Position numbers and translations under genes: made by a program. This document shows positions 58,979-64,000 of a DNA stretch of 64,000 nucleotides, piece after piece (the first letter of the stretch is position 1; each line of letters begins with the position of its first letter). The DNA lies in NCBI RefSeq assembly GCF_014639535.1, contig NZ_BMGA01000010.1, positions 1 to 64,000 on the forward strand. The letters run 5' to 3'. The notes below the pieces were generated by a model. The model was not told where the DNA came from, did no database searches, and was given only the letters and a program-made list of their open reading frames with translations. The stretch is from Flavobacterium palustre. GTDB lineage: Bacteria > Bacteroidota > Bacteroidia > Flavobacteriales > Flavobacteriaceae.

Positions 58979-60775
58979 TTAATTTTGTAGCGGCTTCTCT
59001 TTAGAATAAAACTCTTTCAGCACAAACCACGCTTTTTTCTTTTCTCCCTTATCAGAGAGTAACCCCTTACGATTCCATCCTTTTTGGAAAGTGGGATGCA
59101 AGCGAAGTGGCGATTGAAAATCGGCTAAAATCCACGGACAGGTACCACGTAAAAATGGAATGCGTTTCAGCATCGTAATCTGATCTTTATAAAATTGTTC
59201 CATGTATTCTTCACTCCACGAACTGGCCACATCTGCAGCACCATGATTTTCATACAAGGCTTCACAGCCAAATTCACTCATAATAACCGGTTTCTCGTAT
59301 TTAGATACCCATTCAATTTCGGACGGTGATTTAAACCAAGGTTTGTACCAACCTATGTATTCATTGATACCAATCACATCTAGTGAATTAATCAGATCAT
59401 CTTCAATGACAACTTTGTTTCCAACATATTTTATATTATTGAAAGCTGCCGAAATAAGACGAGTATTATCTATACTTCGACAAAGCATAGCCATATTAGA
59501 AATCGCCTGAGTACGATTTTTAGATCCTTGTGGAGTTTCGTTCGCCATACTCCAGGTTATTATTCCACAACGGTTTTTATCGCGTCTTAAAATTTCTTTC
59601 AGTTGCAAATTCATCAGCTGTTGTGTAGGTTCTTTGTCAAAACTAATTGACTGGAAAACGGGAACTTCTTCCCAAATCATAAAGCCCATACGTTCGGCCA
59701 TGCGTACCATATTCTCGTTATGAGGATAATGAGAGGTTCGTATAAAGTTACACCCCAATTCTTTTGCCCAAGTGAGTAACATAAGTGCATCCTCCTCGGA
59801 ATAAGCACGACCTTTACGTTGTGGCACTTCTTCGTGAATGTTTACCCCTTTTAAAAATACTGACTCTCCGTTTAGTAAAATGTCGGTTCCTTTAGTTTCA
59901 ATGCTTCGAAATCCTATTGCTTCTGACACAGCATCACTTTCACAACTAATTTTTACCTGATACAATTTCGGATTTTTTGGATTCCAAAGCGATAATTTAG
60001 CGGGAAATTTTATTGCTGCATAGCCTTCAGCATTGGTTTTCAAAACCAAATTGATTTTTGCTTCTGGGATTTGTACTTTAACTTGCTGGGCTGATGTTAC
60101 TCCTGCTAACTTTATATATCCTGACACTATGTTTTTCGAACCTTTCTCCAGTTGAATAAAATAATCATCAATATAAACCGAAGGCGTTTCTACTAACCTT
60201 ACATCACGTGTGATTCCACCATAATTCAACCAATCGTAACCTGTAGCTGGCACACCATCTTTTTGTCGCTCATTGTTAACGCGTACAATAATCGAATTTT
60301 CACCGTCTTTTATCTTATCAGTAATTTCAAATTGAAAAGGAGTAAAACCTCCTTCATGACTACCAATTTTTTCCGAATTCAAAAAAACATCAGTGATATA
60401 GTTGGCAGCATCAAAATACAGGAACAAACGTTTACCAGCCTGTTTTTGAGCAACAAAAGTTTTCTTGTACCAAACTGTCGATTCGTAGTTTTTAAGTTCC
60501 GGCAATTGCGAATTGATATCTCCCGGCACATTAAAAACGGGTCCACCATCAAATGAATATTCATAAAAATCTGATTTTTCAACAGGCTTCTTGTCTTTAT
60601 ATAGAGCCTTCCATGATTTAATTCCAACGTCGTAAGGATCTATGATGACTTGCCATTTACCGTTAAGGCTTGTTTGCTTTCGAGCGGGAATATTAGTCAT
60701 AAAATCCTGTGCAGAAAGAAACGTGCATTTAAATAAAATTAAAAGTAATAAAAGCCTACAGCTATATTTTTTCAT
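58979..60775 (-). CDS. GH2 beta-glucuronidase-like enzyme
   Basis: 598 residues. Signal peptide MKKYSCRLLLLLILFKCTFL ending SAQ, so exported. GH2 layout: jelly-roll (STVWYKKTFVAQKQAGKRLF; LYFDAANYITDVFLNSEKIG), Ig-like domain, then TIM barrel. The acid/base Glu lies in ITWSMANETPQG near 411, the nucleophile Glu in PVIMSEFGCEAL near 497. NWLNYGG-type text (GYDWLNYGGITRDVRLV) and overall length match beta-glucuronidase better than beta-galactosidase. Would release glucuronate from glycan side chains. It belongs to a minus-strand glycan cluster with GH43 and GH106-like genes. Confidence 0.85.
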   Translation of the reverse strand: MKKYSCRLLLLLILFKCTFLSAQDFMTNIPARKQTSLNGKWQVIIDPYDVGIKSWKALYKDKKPVEKSDFYEYSFDGGPVFNVPGDINSQLPELKNYESTVWYKKTFVAQKQAGKRLFLYFDAANYITDVFLNSEKIGSHEGGFTPFQFEITDKIKDGENSIIVRVNNERQKDGVPATGYDWLNYGGITRDVRLVETPSVYIDDYFIQLEKGSKNIVSGYIKLAGVTSAQQVKVQIPEAKINLVLKTNAEGYAAIKFPAKLSLWNPKNPKLYQVKISCESDAVSEAIGFRSIETKGTDILLNGESVFLKGVNIHEEVPQRKGRAYSEEDALMLLTWAKELGCNFIRTSHYPHNENMVRMAERMGFMIWEEVPVFQSISFDKEPTQQLMNLQLKEILRRDKNRCGIITWSMANETPQGSKNRTQAISNMAMLCRSIDNTRLISAAFNNIKYVGNKVVIEDDLINSLDVIGINEYIGWYKPWFKSPSEIEWVSKYEKPVIMSEFGCEALYENHGAADVASSWSEEYMEQFYKDQITMLKRIPFLRGTCPWILADFQSPLRLHPTFQKGWNRKGLLSDKGEKKKAWFVLKEFYSKEKPLQN

Positions 60776-61122
60776 GGGAAAATAGATTTATTATATTATA
60801 GATTTTATATAAGAAAAGACAGCAGTATGTTATTTAACGACTCACTATTAATTTATTTTTACTGTTGTCTCAGCTAACTTTAGAACAAATAAGAATCTTA
60901 CAAATTAAGACTAATTTTCAAATAGATTTGATAGAACATATCACTATTTAGATGGATTATATTACTATAATCTCCAACTTCATAACAGCCAATAAAGTCC
61001 TTATTTTACCCAAAGTAGAAACCTTTAACACTAAAACTAAAAGAATCTCAGTTAAAAGGCTACGCTTTTAATTGAGTTTCTTTATCAAAACGAGTAACGT
61101 TTTTTTCAGAACCAGACAATCA
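60776..61122. other. Gap between GH2 and GH43 genes with one terminator
   Basis: No gene. A hairpin at 61041-61082 (AAGAATCTCAGTTAAAAG / CTTTTAATTGAGTTTCTT with small mismatches) probably ends the GH43 transcript. Nothing else recognised. Confidence 0.55.
61041..61082 (-). terminator. Terminator of GH43 transcript
   Basis: Imperfect 18-bp stem with GCTACG loop, 40 bp after the GH43 stop on the minus strand. Confidence 0.6.
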
Positions 61123-62130
61123 TTAATCCTTCCTTAAAATGCTTGTCTCTCCGGTTTTTACATTAATTTTCCATGGTTTCGGCTCTGGCAACCAAAGCTT
61201 CCCCCCTCCAATTTCCAAAGGCATCCACAGGTAACGTGAATCCCATTGTGTGTCCGGTTTCCAAATATCACCCGTAAATAGTACTGTAGTTTTCTTGGAG
61301 CCAACCACTTTTATCAGCATAGACGATTGTGAGTCGTAGGTCTTTGTTTCTACAGGAGCTATATCTTTAAATTCTGTCCAAGGTCCTTCAAGCGAAGTAG
61401 CAGTTGCATATTTATTTGGATTTGGTTTCCAACCAGTAAGACCTGAACCTAAGCAATAATACAAACCTTTGTAATTTACAATAGCTCCACCTTCTATTCG
61501 GGCTTTTATAAGTGACATGTTCTTTTCAACGTCCATATAATCATCTGAAAGTCGGGCTATACGAAAACCACCACTCGGACGATCTTCAAAAATGATATAG
61601 GCTGTGCCATCATCGTCAATAAATTGACCAATATCCCTGCTTTCAAATCCCAGTGGTCGAAAACGTCTCACATATTGAAACGGCCCGGTTGGTTTATCGC
61701 TTACCGCTATTCCCATATTTGCCAGTTTATAATTGACATCAATATGTAAGTACATCACATATTTCTTCGTCTTTTTGTTAAAATAAACCTTTGGTCTTTC
61801 CAACACCCAATTGGAAGAAAGCGAATCGGGAGCAGCCATTTTCAAGACATTACCTTTAAATTTCCAGTTAGTTAAGTCTTTAGATGAATAACAACTTACA
61901 TAGCGATACTGAGGATCTAGATCTTTTGCCCTACTTTCACCATACCAATAATAAGTGTTTTTAATTTTGGTAATTCCACCACCATGAGCTTGTATGTGAT
62001 TCCCATCGGTATCTGGCCAAATTTCACCAGGATGAATACTCTTTTGTTTTTGTGCCATTACACTTGTACAAAAAGTGACTATAAAAAGCGCAAGAAAGAA
62101 ATGTGTGTTTTTTAATAAAATATTCTTCAT
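61123..62130 (-). CDS. Glycoside hydrolase family 43 (galactan beta-1,3-galactosidase-like)
   Basis: 335 residues. Signal peptide MKNILLKNTHFFLALFIVTF to VMAQ. Five-bladed propeller with GEIWPDTDGNHIQAHGGGIT and YYWYGESRAKDLDPQY at the start, DIGQFIDDDGTAYIIFEDR in the middle, RIEGGAIVNYKGLYY later; the Asp-Asp-Gly and Glu-Gly-Gly text contains the catalytic residues. The IQAHGGG start is typical of subfamilies around GH43_24/GH43_34, which include exo-beta-1,3-galactanases. Located 78 bp after a GntR gene and between GH2 and GH106-like genes. Confidence 0.83.
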   Translation of the reverse strand: MKNILLKNTHFFLALFIVTFCTSVMAQKQKSIHPGEIWPDTDGNHIQAHGGGITKIKNTYYWYGESRAKDLDPQYRYVSCYSSKDLTNWKFKGNVLKMAAPDSLSSNWVLERPKVYFNKKTKKYVMYLHIDVNYKLANMGIAVSDKPTGPFQYVRRFRPLGFESRDIGQFIDDDGTAYIIFEDRPSGGFRIARLSDDYMDVEKNMSLIKARIEGGAIVNYKGLYYCLGSGLTGWKPNPNKYATATSLEGPWTEFKDIAPVETKTYDSQSSMLIKVVGSKKTTVLFTGDIWKPDTQWDSRYLWMPLEIGGGKLWLPEPKPWKINVKTGETSILRKD

Positions 62131-62207
62131 GTTTTATTTTTTGTATAATTGCAAAATAATTTTTATTACTACTATTTTTATTTAGCTCGATATTAAAAAG
62201 ATACTCA

Positions 62208-62492
62208 TCAAAGAACGGATATATTATCCGACACATAATACCCTTTTCCCAAAACGGGAAAAATTAAATTTCGTTCTCGTAAAATTTTATAAGCTTTTCC
62301 AACAGTATCTTTAGATATAGAACAAGAGCTACTAAGTTCTGTAATGGAAGGTATTCGTTGCCCTTCTTTTATTTTTCCATTTATAATATCATTCGAAATA
62401 CTTTGTTCAATCTGATTATATTTGGGAACACTAGAATCATTGTTAATATTAACAATAATATTTGTGACTCTTTTTGTCATTTTTTTTTTCAT
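62208..62492 (-). CDS. Short GntR-family regulator (DNA-binding domain only)
   Basis: 94 residues. GntR winged helix: YNQIEQSISNDIINGKIKEG, PSITELSSSCSISKDTVGKA and YKILRERNLIFPVLGKGYYV. The frame stops directly after the wing (SDNISVL), although relatives in Bacteroidota glycan loci usually continue into a LacI-type sugar-binding domain of about 250 residues, or are short YtrA-like forms with a further C-terminal helix. It may be truncated or a naturally short form. It is upstream of the GH43 gene in the same direction and could control the cluster. Confidence 0.8.
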   Translation of the reverse strand: MKKKMTKRVTNIIVNINNDSSVPKYNQIEQSISNDIINGKIKEGQRIPSITELSSSCSISKDTVGKAYKILRERNLIFPVLGKGYYVSDNISVL

Positions 62493-62567
62493 TATCTTTT
62501 TATTATTATTTACAAGACTATATTTATTACTTCTAAAAAATCAAATATCGCTGATAAAACAAAACGT

Positions 62568-64000
62568 CTACTTTATTCGCTGAACAATCAATACCTTATC
62601 CATGATTCCAGAAGGGACTAAACGATCTTTGGGCGAAGCAATTTCAGGATAAGCATAGGTAAATCGTTCCAATTGTAGTAGTGATGCGTCACCTATCATT
62701 CGGTTGGTCAATGAATTTGCCACCTGAATTTCAAGAGTGTTTTCGCCATTTTTTATGTAAGGCGTTATATCAGATTCCCACGGACTACACCATACAGTCG
62801 ATACCTCTTTTCCGTTAATCAAAACCCGTGCAATGGAACCCAATTGTGGAAAACGAAGTAATAATTGTTTATCCAAAAGAGATTTATCCAATTGAATAGT
62901 CTTGCGATACACTGCTGTTCCGGAATAATACTTAATTCGCTTATCTTCATTTTCAGTCCAATCTTTTAAATTAGTAAAAGTAACTTCGCCTGGACCTCCC
63001 CTTTTTGGGTCAAAAAACACTTTCCAATCTCCATCAATCGATGTTACTTTTTCTTCGATGTTCATCGATTTTGTTGGGAGATTTGATGAATTTTGATTAG
63101 ATGTAACAATAAATCCTGATTCATTAGGCTGTAAAACAACATCTAATAAAAGACCATCTTTACCCGAAGCTGTAACAGGAAGAACATATTGTTTTCCAGT
63201 TGTCGGATCCCAATATTCGGCGTTTGTTGCCGTGGTGCGTAAACGAATACTATCTTTAAAAACGTTTTTGCTGTGGTTGTTTAGAAAATAAACATCCGTG
63301 TCTCCTAAACTACGATGTGCAAAATAAACCTTGTCAGTAACGGTATTGCCGCTTTTAAAGGCAGCATCGGGTTTGATATTTTGCTTTGCCAATACTTCGT
63401 CAAGGGTCATCCCCCAATACACTTTTCCTTTACCAAATACTTTAGTTCCTGATGGTTTTGTATCCCACAATTGGTTAACCAAATCCTGATATTCTTTTGC
63501 GAAAGCAGCTTCTTTTAAAGAGCCTAAACTCGTTGGACGTGAGCCATAAATTGGCACTCCTTCTTTTACTAATTGTACAATTTGGCGCAATGCTTCCAGC
63601 GAAATATCTCCATTGTTTGGAAGTAATAATATTTGGTAACTAACACCGTCAGGAAGTACAATGCGTCCTTCTTTGGCAGACATTCTACTCACCAAAGCAT
63701 CTTTGGTACAAACATCAAAATCATATCCTTCCGGAATTACTGGCAAGCGATTTGCTAATAGTTTTACAGGAGCATTTTCGCCCAAATAAATACATAAATC
63801 AGCCACCGATTTTCCATTACGCATCAATCCCGCACATCTTGCCTGATAATCCCAAAATGGACGACTGTAGTTCCAAAAAGTATTGTTTCTGTTCAATACA
63901 TATTGCCTTCCTCCACCTGTACTTCCTGGTATTTTGTCTAACCAGGGTTGGTATGCCGAGGCACAAACCACAAATTCCTGCGCACCAAAAGCATAAGCAT
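62568..64000 (-). CDS. GH106-like alpha-L-rhamnosidase (5' part outside window)
   Basis: The frame is open to the right edge (reading AYAFGAQEFVVCASAYQPWL there), so only the last ~477 residues are present. The text STGGGRQYVLNRNNTFWNYS and DYQARCAGLMRNGKSVADLC is characteristic of the large GH106 proteins (usually about 1000-1100 residues), followed by a beta-sandwich with GH2-like sugar-binding fold (LLLRFPQLGSIARVLINGKE; WCSPWESDITPYIKNGENTL). These enzymes remove terminal L-rhamnose. The C-terminal region is intact with a normal stop. Likely exported, though the N-terminus is not visible. Confidence 0.8.
   Translation of the reverse strand, partial: AYAFGAQEFVVCASAYQPWLDKIPGSTGGGRQYVLNRNNTFWNYSRPFWDYQARCAGLMRNGKSVADLCIYLGENAPVKLLANRLPVIPEGYDFDVCTKDALVSRMSAKEGRIVLPDGVSYQILLLPNNGDISLEALRQIVQLVKEGVPIYGSRPTSLGSLKEAAFAKEYQDLVNQLWDTKPSGTKVFGKGKVYWGMTLDEVLAKQNIKPDAAFKSGNTVTDKVYFAHRSLGDTDVYFLNNHSKNVFKDSIRLRTTATNAEYWDPTTGKQYVLPVTASGKDGLLLDVVLQPNESGFIVTSNQNSSNLPTKSMNIEEKVTSIDGDWKVFFDPKRGGPGEVTFTNLKDWTENEDKRIKYYSGTAVYRKTIQLDKSLLDKQLLLRFPQLGSIARVLINGKEVSTVWCSPWESDITPYIKNGENTLEIQVANSLTNRMIGDASLLQLERFTYAYPEIASPKDRLVPSGIMDKVLIVQRIK

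Overview
The window looks like a chromosomal stretch of a Flavobacterium-like bacterium (Bacteroidota). The support is AT-rich DNA, a C-terminal type IX secretion sorting domain, fused CcsBA, TAnnTTTG promoter boxes, RteC- and IntDOT-type mobile genes, and dispersed GTCATCCCGAGC repeats. No taxonomic marker such as rRNA is present, so the genus is an inference.

Core chromosome, 1-25.7 kb. A minus-strand trio (a protein with 36-residue repeats, an outer-membrane barrel and a T9SS-sorted protein) lies opposite a membrane-anchored AraC regulator. Then come CcsBA for cytochrome c maturation, small unknowns, a large FAD/Fe-S 2-hydroxyacid dehydrogenase, and a probable peptidoglycan-recycling set (GHL10 hydrolase, AmpG-like transporter, NagZ-like GH3). 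A thiol-redox group follows (peroxiredoxin, thioredoxin, a DUF6952-like protein, thiol peroxidase). It leads into an envelope and division run: DgkA, FtsK, LolA-like, LptF/G-like and RibBA. The run ends at tRNA-Ser(UGA). Inverted REP-like repeats fill several gaps.

Island 1, 25.7-53.7 kb, lies between two copies of the tRNA 3' end. Its left end holds an IntDOT-like recombinase, a large unknown, a tiny RNA-polymerase-alpha-CTD-like gene, an excisionase-like HTH protein, a replication-protein-like wHTH protein and a DnaC-like ATPase. The cargo is a defence operon (type ISP restriction-modification enzyme, SIR2, and a HerA-like protein cut to its N-terminal barrel), HipBA, a chromate-resistance operon (ChrB-AraC fusion, outer-membrane protein, ChrA, superoxide dismutase), an intact IS1595 copy and two His-rich exported proteins. 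A roughly 900-bp run of long hairpins follows, then DUF6943-like remnants, a Panacea-domain protein paired with a membrane protein, and a four-gene cluster with holin-like peptides and DUF5675. No relaxase or type IV secretion gene is visible.

Island 2, from 53.7 kb, starts at the second tRNA fragment and repeats the head module: integrase, RteC, HTH, wHTH protein, ATPase. Its right end was not found in the window. The rest is a minus-strand carbohydrate cluster (GH2 beta-glucuronidase-like, GH43, a short GntR protein, partial GH106-like rhamnosidase) that fits rhamnose/glucuronate-capped galactans. Whether this is chromosome or island cargo cannot be decided here.

The strongest leads are the tandem pair of related islands with a conserved replication-type head, the Panacea plus membrane protein pair, the ISP-SIR2-truncated HerA operon, and the hairpin array.
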